DNA of 64,000 nt from Pseudomonas sp. NFACC02 (GTDB lineage: Bacteria > Pseudomonadota > Gammaproteobacteria > Pseudomonadales > Pseudomonadaceae). The position numbers and the translations under genes are program-made. Below, piece after piece: positions 17,800 to 27,842 of the stretch. The stretch is from NCBI RefSeq assembly GCF_900110765.1, contig NZ_FOEO01000015.1, positions 1 through 64,000 on the forward strand. Reading direction: 5' to 3'. Every line of letters starts with the position of its first letter. Position 1 is the stretch's first letter. Below the pieces are notes generated by a model. It saw only the letters and a list, made by a program, of their open reading frames with translations. It ran no database searches and was not told where the DNA came from.

Positions 17800-18717
17800 A
17801 TGTCTCTGCCGCTTATCTATCACGAAGACTACAGCCCGGCGTTCCCGCCCGACCACCGTTTCCCGATGGATAAATTCCGTCTGCTACACGACCACTTGAT
17901 TGACAGCGGACTGACCACAGATGCTCAGTTATTCCGTCCACAGGTTTGCCCCGACGACATTCTCGCGCTTGCCCATGACCCTTCGTATATCAGGCGCTAC
18001 ATGGACGGCGACCTGTCGCGCGAAGATCAGCGTCGTCTGGGGTTGCCCTGGAACGAGGACCTGGCCCGACGTACCGTGCGCGCCGTCGGCGGATCGTTGC
18101 TGACTGCCGAAAAAGCGCTGCAGCACGGCCTGGCCTGTCACCTGGCGGGTGGCACCCATCATGCGCATTACGATTATCCCGCGGGGTTCTGCATCTTCAA
18201 TGATCTGGCGATCATCAGTCATTACCTGCTGCAGAGCGGCCGGGTCGACCGAGTATTGATCTTCGACTGCGACGTCCATCAGGGCGATGGTACGGCGCGC
18301 ATTCTCGAACACACCGACGACGCGATCACCGTTTCGCTGCATTGCGAAAAGAACTTTCCGGCACGCAAGGCCCAGAGTGACTGGGACATTCCATTGCCGA
18401 TGGGCATGGGCGACGAGGATTACCTGAAAGTAGTCGACGACACGCTCAATTACCTGCTGCCGCTGTATCGACCTGACCTGGTGCTGTATGACGCCGGTGT
18501 CGATGTGCATAAGGACGATGCGCTGGGTTACCTGCAGTTGACCGACGATGGCGTGGCGCGGCGGGATGAAGCCGTGATGCGCCACTGTCTGGGGCGAGAC
18601 ATCCCGGTGATGGGCGTCATTGGAGGCGGGTACAGCAAGGACCGTGAAGCCCTGGCACGCCGGCACGGCATTCTGCATCACAGCGCGCAACGGGTGTGGA
18701 GGTCGGAAGGGTTGTAG
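17800..18717 (+). CDS. histone deacetylase-family (acetoin utilization-like) deacetylase
   Basis: A 305-residue amidohydrolase of the arginase/deacetylase fold, probably zinc-dependent. Recognisable elements are YHEDYSPAFPPDHRFPMDKF at the N-terminus, the active-site GGTHHAHYDYPAGFCIFND (about residues 122-140), the metal-ligand motif DCDVHQGDGTA (about 156-166), YDAGVDVHKDD, and the final GGGYS. Bacterial members remove acetyl groups from proteins or small amides; the physiological target is not evident. ATG 17800 is preferred, since the family starts directly with the LIYHEDYS strand. Confidence 0.9.
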   Translation: MSLPLIYHEDYSPAFPPDHRFPMDKFRLLHDHLIDSGLTTDAQLFRPQVCPDDILALAHDPSYIRRYMDGDLSREDQRRLGLPWNEDLARRTVRAVGGSLLTAEKALQHGLACHLAGGTHHAHYDYPAGFCIFNDLAIISHYLLQSGRVDRVLIFDCDVHQGDGTARILEHTDDAITVSLHCEKNFPARKAQSDWDIPLPMGMGDEDYLKVVDDTLNYLLPLYRPDLVLYDAGVDVHKDDALGYLQLTDDGVARRDEAVMRHCLGRDIPVMGVIGGGYSKDREALARRHGILHHSAQRVWRSEGL

Positions 18718-18913
18718 AAAGTGCGCGAGCAGGTTTACCCACAACCACTGTGGAACCGCCTGTGGATAACCTGAGCGCAACGCGATGCACGTCATACAGC
18801 GCAAGGCGTTCCGAGGGCTGTACATTTTTTGCTCAATAGTTTTCCACAGGCCGTTCGTTTGCGATGTGCCTCGGTTAGAATGCGCGCCCATCCTAATGAT
18901 CCGCAGCTCGCTC

Positions 18914-20149
18914 ATGACTTCAGACAACCCCTCCTCTGCCCAAACAGTCGCCATCATCGGCGGCGGCCCTGCCGGTTTGATGGCAGCCGAAGTGCTGAGT
19001 CAGACGGGCTTCAAGGTCGATCTGTACGACGCAATGCCATCGGTGGGTCGCAAATTTCTGCTGGCCGGGGTGGGCGGGATGAACATTACTCACTCCGAGG
19101 CCTACCCCGCGTTTCTGTCGCGTTATGCCGAGCGCGCACCGATGATCGCCCCGCTGCTGCGAAGCTTTGGTGCCCAAGCGTTGTGCGAATGGATTCATGG
19201 GCTGGGCATTCAGACATTCGTCGGCAGTTCGGGGCGCGTCTTTCCAACGGACATGAAAGCCGCGCCGCTGCTGCGCGCCTGGCTCAAGCGCCTGCGCGAC
19301 GCAGGTGTCGTTATCCACACCCGTCACCGCTGGCTGGGATGGAATGCCGACAACAGCCTGCGCATTGCGCACCCGGACGGCGAGTTGACCCTCCGGCCAG
19401 ACGCCACGTTGCTTGCATTAGGGGGCGCCAGTTGGGCACGCCTGGGCTCCGATGGCGCGTGGCTGCCATTACTTGAGGAACGGGGCGTGCCGGTCGTGCC
19501 TTTGCAAGCGGCCAACTGCGGTTTCGAGGTGTCGTCCTGGAGCGATCTGTTGCGCGACAAATTTGCCGGCGCGCCCCTGAAGAACATCGCCATCGGCCTG
19601 CAGGGGCAACCGCTGCGGCTGGGCGAATGCGTGCTGACCCGGACCGGTGTCGAAGGCAGTCTGGTTTACGCGCTGTCGGCGCAGATTCGCGAGGTGATCA
19701 ATCAACAATCCTCGGCCACCGTGGAGATTGATCTGCTGCCGGCGAAAAGCCTGACCGACGTGCATAAAGCGCTGAACAAGCCACGCGGCTCTCGGTCAAT
19801 GGCCAGGCACCTCCACAGTCAGCTCGGCATCGACGGCGTGAAGGCGGCATTGTTGCGTGAGTTGGCGCCCGCAGAGGCGTTCGCTGATCCGGCGCAGTTG
19901 GCCAGGGCGGTGAAGCGGCTGCCGCTAACACTGATCAAACCCCGACCGCTGGACGAAGCGATCAGCACAGCGGGGGGCGTTCCCTTCGAGGCCCTGGACG
20001 AGCGACTGATGCTCAGGCCCTTGCCCGGCGTGTTCTGCGCCGGGGAAATGCTCGATTGGGAAGCGCCCACCGGCGGCTATCTGCTCACGGCCTGCTTTGC
20101 CAGCGGCCGCGCGGCGGGTATGGGGATAGCACAGTGGTTGCGCAGTTGA
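18914..20149 (+). CDS. TIGR03862-family FAD-dependent flavoprotein (BaiN/YhiN-like)
   Basis: A 411-residue flavoprotein. The FAD dinucleotide motif VAIIGGGPAGLMAAEVL is at residues 12-28. The family segment GRKFLLAGVGGMNITHSEA lies near residue 47, and the C-terminal FAD contact GEMLDWEAPTGGYLLTACF is near 378. The subgroup corresponds to the Pseudomonas HI0933-like proteins of unknown reaction. ATG 18914 starts right before the FAD strand. The 196 nt upstream carry no clear gene. It is convergent with the acyltransferase gene (41 nt apart). Confidence 0.88.
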   Translation: MTSDNPSSAQTVAIIGGGPAGLMAAEVLSQTGFKVDLYDAMPSVGRKFLLAGVGGMNITHSEAYPAFLSRYAERAPMIAPLLRSFGAQALCEWIHGLGIQTFVGSSGRVFPTDMKAAPLLRAWLKRLRDAGVVIHTRHRWLGWNADNSLRIAHPDGELTLRPDATLLALGGASWARLGSDGAWLPLLEERGVPVVPLQAANCGFEVSSWSDLLRDKFAGAPLKNIAIGLQGQPLRLGECVLTRTGVEGSLVYALSAQIREVINQQSSATVEIDLLPAKSLTDVHKALNKPRGSRSMARHLHSQLGIDGVKAALLRELAPAEAFADPAQLARAVKRLPLTLIKPRPLDEAISTAGGVPFEALDERLMLRPLPGVFCAGEMLDWEAPTGGYLLTACFASGRAAGMGIAQWLRS

Positions 20150-20190
20150 CCGGCTCGTCACGCCCGCGGCCGCAGTGAGCGCTCAAGATT

Positions 20191-21372
20191 TCACGCCACT
20201 CGATCGACGCGCGGCTTCAGGCTGGGCACGGAATCCGGCTTGTCCACCGGCGCTTTGACCTTGGAAGAACCGCCGACCACGCGCTTGCCCAGTTCGTAGC
20301 CTTTCATCTCGATGTATTTGTGCGCGAACCCTGCGATCACGACGCAAAGCACAGCAACCACCACCACAAAGACGTTGTTGGCGAGCATCGACCCGGTGTC
20401 CATGAAGCGCTGCCCGTTGATCATCGGCGCCAGCTCCAGGCCCGTGACTTTCTGCGCCACGATGAAGACCGTCGAGAGGCAGAACAGGAACGCTGCGTGA
20501 GTCATGTAAATCGAAAACGACAGTTTACCCAACAGGATGAACACCCCGGTCTTGAGCAGCGAAGACACCAGACCGCCCTCGAATGCGAACAACAGCACCA
20601 GCGCGCAAAACATCAGGCTGCCAATGGGCGAACGGTAGGCAAAGTCGTTCACCACGATCCAGTACGTGGCGTACATCATCGCGCACTCCAGAACGGTCAT
20701 CAGCCACAGCCGGGGCACGAACTTGTCCCGGATGAGCAGGTACACCACATACGTCACGTTGCCGGCAAAGAAGCATGACAACCCCAGCATCGCCCGCTCG
20801 ACCAGCGGCTCGTTCTCGGAAAAGATCAACGCGAAGGCCGTCAGGGATATGGCGGCGAACAACAGAAAGCGGTTTTTCATGGAGAACATGCAAAGCGCGC
20901 CGAACAGCATGTAGATGTAAAACTCGATACTGATGGTCCAGGACGGGTAATTGAACGACATGGTTTCCGTCAGCGTGGTCCAGGCCTGAACCAGAAACAG
21001 GTTGGGCAGGATTTCCTTCGGCGCGAACAGCCCGGTAAACGGCACGTTATTCAGATAGAAACCTTTGTTGTAAGCGATCCAGCGAACGGTCTCGAACAGG
21101 ATGAACACGGCCAGCATCACCAGATGCAGCGGATAAAGGCGAAAAACCCGGGAGATGAAGAACGACTTAAACGAAAGGTTCGGCTTCATGCCGTAGGTAT
21201 GAGCCAGAACAAAACCACTGAGGACAAAGAAGAAATTGAGCAGCACTTCGTCTCGTCGGAAGAACGGCAGCTGGATAAACGTGTCGACCACGTGCAAATG
21301 GAAGAACACGACCAGCAATGCGCAAACACCTCTGAAACTGTCGAGTGTGGTGAATCGCTGAACAGGTTTCAT
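20191..21372 (-). CDS. acyltransferase 3 family membrane protein (OafA-like)
   Basis: A 393-residue polytopic inner-membrane protein with about ten hydrophobic helices. The N-terminal RFTTLDSFRGVCALLVVFFH has the RG and membrane-embedded His typical of acyltransferase 3 proteins, which O-acylate surface glycans such as O-antigen or exopolysaccharide. A second marker, SWTISIEFYIYMLFG, lies near residue 145. It lacks the C-terminal SGNH domain found in some relatives. ATG 21372 follows AAGGTG. No glycan cluster is next to it, so the target is unknown. Confidence 0.9.
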   Translation of the reverse strand: MKPVQRFTTLDSFRGVCALLVVFFHLHVVDTFIQLPFFRRDEVLLNFFFVLSGFVLAHTYGMKPNLSFKSFFISRVFRLYPLHLVMLAVFILFETVRWIAYNKGFYLNNVPFTGLFAPKEILPNLFLVQAWTTLTETMSFNYPSWTISIEFYIYMLFGALCMFSMKNRFLLFAAISLTAFALIFSENEPLVERAMLGLSCFFAGNVTYVVYLLIRDKFVPRLWLMTVLECAMMYATYWIVVNDFAYRSPIGSLMFCALVLLFAFEGGLVSSLLKTGVFILLGKLSFSIYMTHAAFLFCLSTVFIVAQKVTGLELAPMINGQRFMDTGSMLANNVFVVVVAVLCVVIAGFAHKYIEMKGYELGKRVVGGSSKVKAPVDKPDSVPSLKPRVDRVA

Positions 21373-21903
21373 AACGCACCTTCCATACTGGTTTAAAAAG
21401 CCGCCACCCTTGGCGGGGCCAAGCCAGTACACGGTATTTCGTTCAGCGTCCCCCCGACAGTTGAAATATTTCATCCCTGATACACAGGAGAGAGAGAAAG
21501 TTGACGCCAGCGTTCGATGACAGTGACCGATCAGTCATGCTCTGACCTAATGTTCACTACCTCTTTCGAACGCACGACGAAATGCTGGCGCCATCAGGAC
21601 CGTCAACCCTGCTCCACTGGTAGATGGCACCGGCCAGCTAGGTGCAAATCGCCTGAACTGACTCAAGCTCCGTTTTTTTCCAGCCCGGCCTTTGCCGGGC
21701 TGGATTGTTTTTGGACCTCGCACATCCCCATGCCAGGGCGCTCCACGGACTGCGGTAGGAAAAACTCCACCGTTGAACCGACTTTTCTTACAGATTTTCC
21801 GATCCCCGCCGATGCACTCGTACATTTGAATGTTTTGCTGGCCTTGAAGAACAACAACTCTCCAGCTGACGACTTCAAAAAATGGACATTCTGGAGATTT
21901 GTG
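21373..21903. other. 531-nt intergenic region with an orphan terminator
   Basis: A divergent region between the acyltransferase and chemoreceptor genes. It should contain both promoters. A strong plus-strand terminator sits in the middle (21672-21712) with no plus-strand gene ahead of it, so a short transcript probably starts within about 21480-21600. No riboswitch family could be matched by eye. The remaining 190 nt up to the chemoreceptor start are AT-richer and show no ORF that I would support. Confidence 0.5.
21672..21712 (+). terminator. orphan rho-independent terminator
   Basis: A perfect 10-bp stem, CCAGCCCGGC / GCCGGGCTGG (21680-21689 and 21694-21703), with a CTTT loop, followed by ATTGTTTTT and preceded by seven Ts. 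It points rightward although the nearest upstream plus-strand gene ended 1.5 kb earlier. It is therefore the 3' end of a small RNA or a leader attenuator of the chemoreceptor gene. Confidence 0.85.
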
Positions 21904-23826
21904 ATGAAAAGCTGGTTCGCCAACATCAGCGTCAATATGAAGCTGGCCCTCGGGTTCGGTGTTGTACTTGTTTTTACTGCCTTGCTTGCGCTGATCGGCT
22001 GGAACAGCCTGGGCAACATGACATACCGCAGTGAACGCGTGGCTGACATCACCAAGCTCGGCTTTAAACTCACCGACCTGCGCGTGACGCGTTTGCAATA
22101 CATGCTCAGCAACGGCGACGACGCCGCGGCACAGACCGCGCAGGGTGCGCTGGACGCCTTCAAGGCTCAGCAGCAGTACCTGACGACTACCTTCAGCAAT
22201 CCGCTGAACGTGCCGCTGATCAAAGCGTTGGGGGATCAGGTCGACGCTTACCAGAGCTCGTTGAACAAGATGCGCGATGGCTACAAGACCAGCGCCAAGG
22301 TCCGCGCGGACATGGGGGTCAACGCTGTGAAAGCGGCCGACTTGATCGCCGCGATCAACGATGACGTGATGAAACTGGACCCGACCGACGAGCGCCGTTT
22401 CGAGCAATACCAGACCATCGTCAAGGCCAAGGAGGACGTGATGCTGGTGCGCTACGAAGTGCGCGGCTACACCGGCAACGTGACCGCCAAGACCGAAGAA
22501 GCGGCGACTCACCAACTGTCTGCCGCCATCAGCGGCCTTGAGCAGCTCAACTCGACATTCGGCGGCACGCAAACCGATCGGTTAAAACAACTGGAAGCTT
22601 CGCTGATCGGGTACCGCGACTCGGTTCAAGGCTTCAAGGTCGCCAATGACAACATCAACTCCGCGCGCGCCGAGATGACCGAAGAGCAGAATCAGATCAT
22701 CAAACTGAGCCAGCAGTTGGTCGACATTCAGAACACTCTGGGCGAGTCCGATATTCGGGAGGCGCGCACGTTGCAAATCGGCGGCACCCTGCTGGCGCTG
22801 ATCTTCGGTGCTTTGGCGGCGCTGCTCATTACTCGCCAGATCACAGGCCCATTGCAGGAAACCCTGGCGGTTGTCGATCGCATCGCGTCCGGGGATCTGT
22901 CTCAAGACATGGTCGTCACCCGCAAGGATGAACTGGGGCTGCTGCAAACCGGCATCCAGCGCATGGGCGCCACCCTGCGTGAACTGATTGGCGGCATCCG
23001 TGACGGCGTCACGCAAATCGCCAGCGCCGCCGAAGAGCTGTCTGCCGTTACCGAGCAGACCAGCGCAGGCGTCAACAGTCAGAAGGTGGAAACCGATCAG
23101 GTCGCCACGGCCATGCACGAAATGTCAGCCACCGTTCACGAAGTCGCCCGCAACGCCGAGCAGGCGTCGGTCGCAGCCTCCGATGCCGACAAGCAGGCCC
23201 GTGATGGCGACAAGGTCGTTGGCGAAGCGATTGCACAGATTGAAAAACTGGCCAACGAAGTCATCCGCTCCACTGACGCCATGAGCATTCTGGAACAGGA
23301 AAGCGACAAGATCGGCAAGGTGATGGACGTGATCAAGGCCGTCGCCGAGCAGACCAACCTGTTGGCGCTGAACGCCGCCATCGAAGCGGCCCGTGCGGGC
23401 GAAGCCGGTCGTGGATTTGCGGTGGTGGCCGATGAGGTCCGCGGCCTGGCGCAGCGCACCCAGCAATCGACTGAAGAAATCGAAGGCCTGGTCGCCGCCC
23501 TCCAGAACGGCACGCGCCAGGTTTCGGACATCATGCTCAGCAGTCGCGGCCTGACCGACAGCAGCGTGGCACTGACCCGCAAGGCCGGTACGTCACTTGA
23601 AAGCATTACCAACACCGTCTCGAACATTCAGGCGATGAACCAGCAGATTGCGGCCGCAGCCGAGCAGCAAAGCTCGGTGGCCGAAGAAATCAGCCGCAGT
23701 ATTCTCAACGTCCGCGACGTCTCTGAACAGACCGCCGCCGCCAGCGAAGAAACCGCTGCGTCCAGCGTCGAGCTGGCGCGTCTGGGCAACCAGTTGCAGA
23801 TGCTGGTCAGCCATTTCAAGGTATAA
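21904..23826 (+). CDS. methyl-accepting chemotaxis protein, HBM-like sensor
   Basis: A 640-residue chemoreceptor. TM1 is at about residues 10-32; an all-helical periplasmic domain of about 250 residues (35-285) fits the helical bimodular (HBM) size class; TM2 is at about 290-310, followed by HAMP and the signalling coiled coil with the invariant tip [20 protein letters not shown] near residues 482-501. The known HBM receptor McpS of P. putida binds TCA intermediates, but the ligand here cannot be inferred. ATG 21904 follows GGAG; the frame is open upstream to 21517, but that part reads as non-coding and crosses the orphan terminator. A strong terminator follows. Confidence 0.92.
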   Translation: MKSWFANISVNMKLALGFGVVLVFTALLALIGWNSLGNMTYRSERVADITKLGFKLTDLRVTRLQYMLSNGDDAAAQTAQGALDAFKAQQQYLTTTFSNPLNVPLIKALGDQVDAYQSSLNKMRDGYKTSAKVRADMGVNAVKAADLIAAINDDVMKLDPTDERRFEQYQTIVKAKEDVMLVRYEVRGYTGNVTAKTEEAATHQLSAAISGLEQLNSTFGGTQTDRLKQLEASLIGYRDSVQGFKVANDNINSARAEMTEEQNQIIKLSQQLVDIQNTLGESDIREARTLQIGGTLLALIFGALAALLITRQITGPLQETLAVVDRIASGDLSQDMVVTRKDELGLLQTGIQRMGATLRELIGGIRDGVTQIASAAEELSAVTEQTSAGVNSQKVETDQVATAMHEMSATVHEVARNAEQASVAASDADKQARDGDKVVGEAIAQIEKLANEVIRSTDAMSILEQESDKIGKVMDVIKAVAEQTNLLALNAAIEAARAGEAGRGFAVVADEVRGLAQRTQQSTEEIEGLVAALQNGTRQVSDIMLSSRGLTDSSVALTRKAGTSLESITNTVSNIQAMNQQIAAAAEQQSSVAEEISRSILNVRDVSEQTAAASEETAASSVELARLGNQLQMLVSHFKV

Positions 23827-23838
23827 ACCGGAAAAAAG

Positions 23839-23875
23839 GCCGCGCCGGGTTTAACGCCCGGCGCGGCTTTTTTTT
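23839..23875 (+). terminator. rho-independent terminator of the chemoreceptor gene
   Basis: An 11-bp perfect stem, GCCGCGCCGGG / CCCGGCGCGGC, with a 7-nt loop, followed by eight Ts, starting 12 nt after the chemoreceptor stop. Confidence 0.95.
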
Positions 23876-24011
23876 GACTGAACCCAGTGTGGCATCAGGC
23901 GTCTGTAAGCCCGTTCGCAAGAAAGGGTTTACTCAGCGCTCATTTGCCACATACTGCCCGCGCTGTTTTTATTTCGTCAGATTCACCTCTAACAACGCCA
24001 GGTTCATCTTC

Positions 24012-24803
24012 ATGAAAAAAATCCTGCCTTATCTGTTGAGCGCCGCCATCGCATTCATTCCTGCGGCTTTTACCCATGCCGCAACGGCCACAGCCCCCGT
24101 TCAACTGATCGTTCTGAGTTCCGGCGGCATCATGGGCGCCTTCAAGGCTGTGACCCCGGATTACGAACAACGCATGGGCGTCCGACTGCAAGGTGAGGTG
24201 GCACCGTCCATGGGTGCAACCCCGCAAGCCATCCCCAATCGCCTTGCGCGTCAGGAGCCTGCCGACGTGGTGCTGATGGTGGGTGCCGCGCTGGACAAGC
24301 TGATCAAGGACGGGAAAGTCGACCCGAAGACCCGCGTCGATCTGGGCAAATCCTATATCGCCATGGCGGTCCGTCACGGCGCGCCGCACCCTGACATCAG
24401 CACCATGAACGCTTTCAAACAAACCTTGCTCGACGCCAAGAGCATCGCGTATTCCGACAGCGCGAGCGGCGTTTACCTGTCACGCGTTCTGTTCAACCAG
24501 ATGCACATCGCCGACCGTATCCAGAGCAAGAGCCACATGATCCCGGCCGAGCCCGTGGGTGAAGTGGTTGCGCGCGGGGACGCCGAGATCGGCTTTCAGC
24601 AACTGAGCGAATTGAAACCGGTGGACGGCATCGACATCATCGGTCTGATTCCTGACCAGGCCCAGCAGATGACCCTGTATTCTGCGGGTGTCGTGACCAA
24701 GAGCAAACACCCCGACCAGGCAAAGCAGTTCCTGGAGTTCCTGAGTTCGTCGGCGGCAGCGCCTGCGATCAAGGCCAGCGGACTGGACCCGATTGCGAAG
24801 TAG
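24012..24803 (+). CDS. periplasmic substrate-binding protein (ModA-like fold)
   Basis: A 263-residue exported protein. The signal peptide MKKILPYLLSAAIAFIPAAF ends at THA (residue 23). The mature part reads as a type II periplasmic binding protein: VQLIVLSSGGIMGAFKAV, PADVVLMVGAALDKLI, SIAYSDSASGVYLSRVL, and GDAEIGFQQLSELK. This resembles molybdate- or organic-anion-binding ModA relatives, but no permease or ATPase gene is adjacent, so it is an orphan of unknown ligand. ATG 24012 is fixed by the signal sequence. Confidence 0.82.
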   Translation: MKKILPYLLSAAIAFIPAAFTHAATATAPVQLIVLSSGGIMGAFKAVTPDYEQRMGVRLQGEVAPSMGATPQAIPNRLARQEPADVVLMVGAALDKLIKDGKVDPKTRVDLGKSYIAMAVRHGAPHPDISTMNAFKQTLLDAKSIAYSDSASGVYLSRVLFNQMHIADRIQSKSHMIPAEPVGEVVARGDAEIGFQQLSELKPVDGIDIIGLIPDQAQQMTLYSAGVVTKSKHPDQAKQFLEFLSSSAAAPAIKASGLDPIAK

Positions 24804-24859
24804 GTCCTTCTGCGACACCCACACAAACGTGTAAAACGGCACTCCCACAGTCAGGCGGG

Positions 24860-25327
24860 TCAATTCAGGTCCAATGCGATCAACTCGCCTCGCACATCGA
24901 GCCCGTCGATGTGCAGCATCCCGACCGTGATCGGCAACTTGAAACGCCGTGGGCCTGCGCTGCCCGGATTGATGAACAGCACGCCCTGACGCGTCTGCTG
25001 TGCCGGTTTGTGGGAATGCCCGGTCACGACCACGCGCACCCCGGACGGCAAGGGGTCTGGCACGTCCGCCAGGATATGGGTGACGTAGATCGAAAGCTCC
25101 CCAACCTCAAGGATCGCTTCGTACGGCACCTCCGACGCCCAGGCATCGTCGGTGTCGTTGTTGCCTCGCACCACCGTCAGCGGTGCGAGGTTTCTCAAGG
25201 CATCCAGAATGTCCGGCTTGCCGATGTCGCCACCGTGGATCAGGTAATCACAGCCGCGCAGCGCCTCCAGCGCCTGGGGACGCAGCAGGCCGTGGGTGTC
25301 CGAAATGAGACCGACCTTGATCGTCAT
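24860..25327 (-). CDS. metallophosphoesterase, YfcE/MJ0936 family
   Basis: A 155-residue calcineurin-like phosphoesterase that uses two divalent metals. All metal motifs are visible: SDTHG (residues 9-13), GGDIG (about 33-37), GNND (about 55-58), and the final GHSH and NPGSAG (about 102-124). Members hydrolyse phosphodiesters; the cellular substrate is unknown. It starts 3 nt after the MFS gene ends on the same strand, so the two are probably one transcript. Confidence 0.92.
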   Translation of the reverse strand: MTIKVGLISDTHGLLRPQALEALRGCDYLIHGGDIGKPDILDALRNLAPLTVVRGNNDTDDAWASEVPYEAILEVGELSIYVTHILADVPDPLPSGVRVVVTGHSHKPAQQTRQGVLFINPGSAGPRRFKLPITVGMLHIDGLDVRGELIALDLN

Positions 25328-25330
25328 CGG

Positions 25331-26536
25331 TCAGCGCCCCGCCGATGAAAGGGCCGCTTGCCGGGACTGCACCCGCTTCATGCTGAACATCGCCAGCAAG
25401 GCGACCAGCGCCACCAGCGAAGCGAAGAACTCGCCCACATGAGGCAAACCGAACGCCTGCACGCTGAAACCGACGGCCACCACCGGTACTGAGATCGACA
25501 CGTACAGCACTACAAAGAAGGCGGAAGTCACTGCCGCTTTATGATCGGGCGGGCTGCTCGCGGTCACCGCGCCCATGCCGGCGCGCAGAATCATGCCCTG
25601 CCCGATGCCCGCGAGCAGGCCTGCAAGGATGAGCAGCAGCAATTGCGCGGTGGCAATGCTCAGCCCCAGGGAAATCATGCCGAGCATCAAGCCCACGCAT
25701 CCCAGGTTCATGTGTTGCGATTTGGGGAGCCACTGCAACAACGCCTGGCCAATGATCGAGGCCACGAAGAACAAACCGATGACGGCACCGATCAACAGTC
25801 CGCCACGCTCGTCCATGATGTGAATCATCACCGAGGGCACCATGCTGGTGAACAATCCGGCGACGCTGAAACCCGCCAGTCCGGCAATGGAAGCAGAAAT
25901 GAAAACGCTGCGAACCGAGGCTGGCACCGAGGGTTTCTGGATGCCCAGTTTCAGTTGCGCCGGCCGCTTGACGGTTTCGCGAATCACCGCAATGCCCAGC
26001 GCAGCCAGCAGCAACAAGGCCAGGTGCACGTAGAAAATCAGGTGCAGGGGATCAGCCAGGTATTGTGAGGTAAACCCCGCCAGCAAGGGCCCGAGCCCCA
26101 ACCCCAGCATATTCGCCGCAGTCGCCATCAGTGTGGCGTTCTTCCAGGACCTGGGCGCCAGTTCAATCACGGCTACGGTGGCCGTACCGGTCATAATGCC
26201 GGCCGAGAACCCCGAGAACAGGCGCCCGATCAGCAAGCCACCCATCGAATCGGCGCACAGGAAAATCACCGCACTGATTGCCCCCATCAACAACCCGGCG
26301 AGCAGCATTGGGCGACGCCCTAGCTGATCCGACCAACTTCCGACAGCCAGCAACGCGGCGATCACGCCCGCCGCATAAATGGAAAAAATGATCGTCAGCC
26401 AACTGGCATCGAAACCCAGCCGTTGCTGATAAATCGCGTACAACGGTGTCGGCAGCGTCGTGCCGACCATAGCGATCAGCAACGCGACGGCCGCGATAAA
26501 GAAGTCGCGCGACGAAGGTGAAGCGGGCAAGGTCAT
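25331..26536 (-). CDS. MFS transporter
   Basis: A 401-residue inner-membrane transporter with 12 predicted helices. The A-motif-like loop GSWSDQLGRRPMLLAGLLMG occurs after TM2, and TPLYAIYQQRLGFDASW follows TM1. It is related to drug-efflux or sugar-efflux-like MFS proteins; the substrate is unknown. ATG 26536 is chosen because GGAGG lies 6-8 nt upstream; a start at 26563 is less likely. The downstream phosphoesterase is 3 nt away. Confidence 0.88.
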   Translation of the reverse strand: MTLPASPSSRDFFIAAVALLIAMVGTTLPTPLYAIYQQRLGFDASWLTIIFSIYAAGVIAALLAVGSWSDQLGRRPMLLAGLLMGAISAVIFLCADSMGGLLIGRLFSGFSAGIMTGTATVAVIELAPRSWKNATLMATAANMLGLGLGPLLAGFTSQYLADPLHLIFYVHLALLLLAALGIAVIRETVKRPAQLKLGIQKPSVPASVRSVFISASIAGLAGFSVAGLFTSMVPSVMIHIMDERGGLLIGAVIGLFFVASIIGQALLQWLPKSQHMNLGCVGLMLGMISLGLSIATAQLLLLILAGLLAGIGQGMILRAGMGAVTASSPPDHKAAVTSAFFVVLYVSISVPVVAVGFSVQAFGLPHVGEFFASLVALVALLAMFSMKRVQSRQAALSSAGR

Positions 26537-26681
26537 GAATCCTCCAGGCCAAAAAACGGACACACATTATTGGCCGATTGCGTACAAAACGTTGAAAAAG
26601 TTTCTCCGGCCAGTGGACCGCAGCGAAAACTCTGGGTTCGCACCTAGATTCAGGCATCCTCGCAAGGTCACGAAATACGGC

Positions 26682-26699
26682 GATGAAAACGTTAACATT
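26682..26699. promoter_or_regulatory. candidate LacI-type operator upstream of the regulator gene
   Basis: GATGAAAACGTTAACATT has a central CG (26690-26691) and half-matching arms typical of LacI-family operators. The right half CGTTAACATT recurs exactly in the site upstream of the polyol operon (35228-35247). It lies about 110 nt before the regulator's ATG, so autoregulation is likely. Confidence 0.55.
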
Positions 26700-26809
26700 A
26701 CCCTTCATCGCAGCGCCGCTTTCCACCCTCACCGTGCTAGCCTTGCGCAATCCTGCAACGATGCGATCTCCCCCGCATGTTGTCCCGTTTCAAGGTCGTC
26801 TGAAGTCCA

Positions 26810-27826
26810 ATGAGCAAAAAAACGCCCGTCACCATTTCCGACATTGCCCGCCGCGTGAACATGACGCCGGTCACCGTTTCCCGTGCATTGAACAAGCCCG
26901 ATCTGGTCAAGCCCGCCACGCTGGCGCGGATTCTGGAAGTGGCTCAGGAGCTGGACTACGTACCCAACGCCTTCGCACGCAGCCTCAAGCGTAGCGAGAG
27001 CATGATCATTGGCGTGATCACCGCCTCGGTAGACAACCCCTTCTACAGCGAGATGATCAAGGCGATTTCCCGCGAGGCGAAGAAACACGGCTACACCATC
27101 ATGCTGGTGGACACCGATGGCTCGGAAGAACTGGAGCGCAAGGCGGTCGACACCCTGCTCAGCTACCGCGTTGCAGGCATCGTTTTGTCTCCGGTGTCGG
27201 ATGAACCGGCGTATCAGCCCGCGTACCTCAGTCGCCTCAGCAACGGCGAGATTCCTGTCGTGCAACTGGACCGCGCGCTCCACGACGCCCCGTTCAGCCA
27301 TGTCGTGCTGGACAACTACCACAGCGGCCTAAAAGGCGCGCGTTACCTGTTGTCGCAAAGCCCGGCAATGAAGCGGCTACTGGTGTTGTCGGGACCGACA
27401 AACTCGCGGATTTCCGAGGAGCGCCTGAAGGGGGTAAAAGCTGCACTCGCTGAGAGCGGCAAGCCCGTTCAACTGGATGTATTTGCGGGCGACTACACTT
27501 TGGCGCCTTCTTACCAAAGCACGCTGGATTACCTGCGCGAACAGTCGGTGCCCGATGCAATCTTCGGTTTCAACCAGTTGATCACGCTCGGTGCGATGAA
27601 GGCGTTGCGTGACCGAGACATCGCTCACGAGAGCGTCCCGATCTGCGGCATCGACCGGCTTCCGTTCGCTGACATCTTCGGCATCCCCATCGCCTGCATC
27701 GCACACGACGCGTCACGCGCAGGCAGCAGCGCGGTGAGCCTGTTGCTGGAGCGAATTCAGGATCGGTATCTGCCAAAGGCAAAGGTGGTGATCGTGGGAG
27801 AACTGGAGAATGGGGTGTCGGGCTGA
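26810..27826 (+). CDS. LacI-family transcriptional regulator of the polyol operon
   Basis: A 338-residue regulator. The N-terminal LacI helix-turn-helix (VTISDIARRVNMTPVTVSRA, residues 7-26) is followed by the hinge helix and a periplasmic-binding-protein-like effector domain beginning SMIIGVITASVDNPFYSEM at residue 64. It is convergent with the sugar alcohol operon, whose last gene ends 133 nt away, and candidate operators of similar sequence lie upstream of both units. The inducer is presumably the imported polyol or the ketose made from it. Repression is the usual mode in this family. Confidence 0.93.
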   Translation: MSKKTPVTISDIARRVNMTPVTVSRALNKPDLVKPATLARILEVAQELDYVPNAFARSLKRSESMIIGVITASVDNPFYSEMIKAISREAKKHGYTIMLVDTDGSEELERKAVDTLLSYRVAGIVLSPVSDEPAYQPAYLSRLSNGEIPVVQLDRALHDAPFSHVVLDNYHSGLKGARYLLSQSPAMKRLLVLSGPTNSRISEERLKGVKAALAESGKPVQLDVFAGDYTLAPSYQSTLDYLREQSVPDAIFGFNQLITLGAMKALRDRDIAHESVPICGIDRLPFADIFGIPIACIAHDASRAGSSAVSLLLERIQDRYLPKAKVVIVGELENGVSG

Positions 27827-27842
27827 TTGGCTGATATAGAAC

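Noticed and set aside
21500..21680. A c-di-GMP or other riboswitch ahead of the chemoreceptor gene
   Set aside because: The region lacks the conserved GEMM blocks and I could not match another aptamer; only the terminator is certain.
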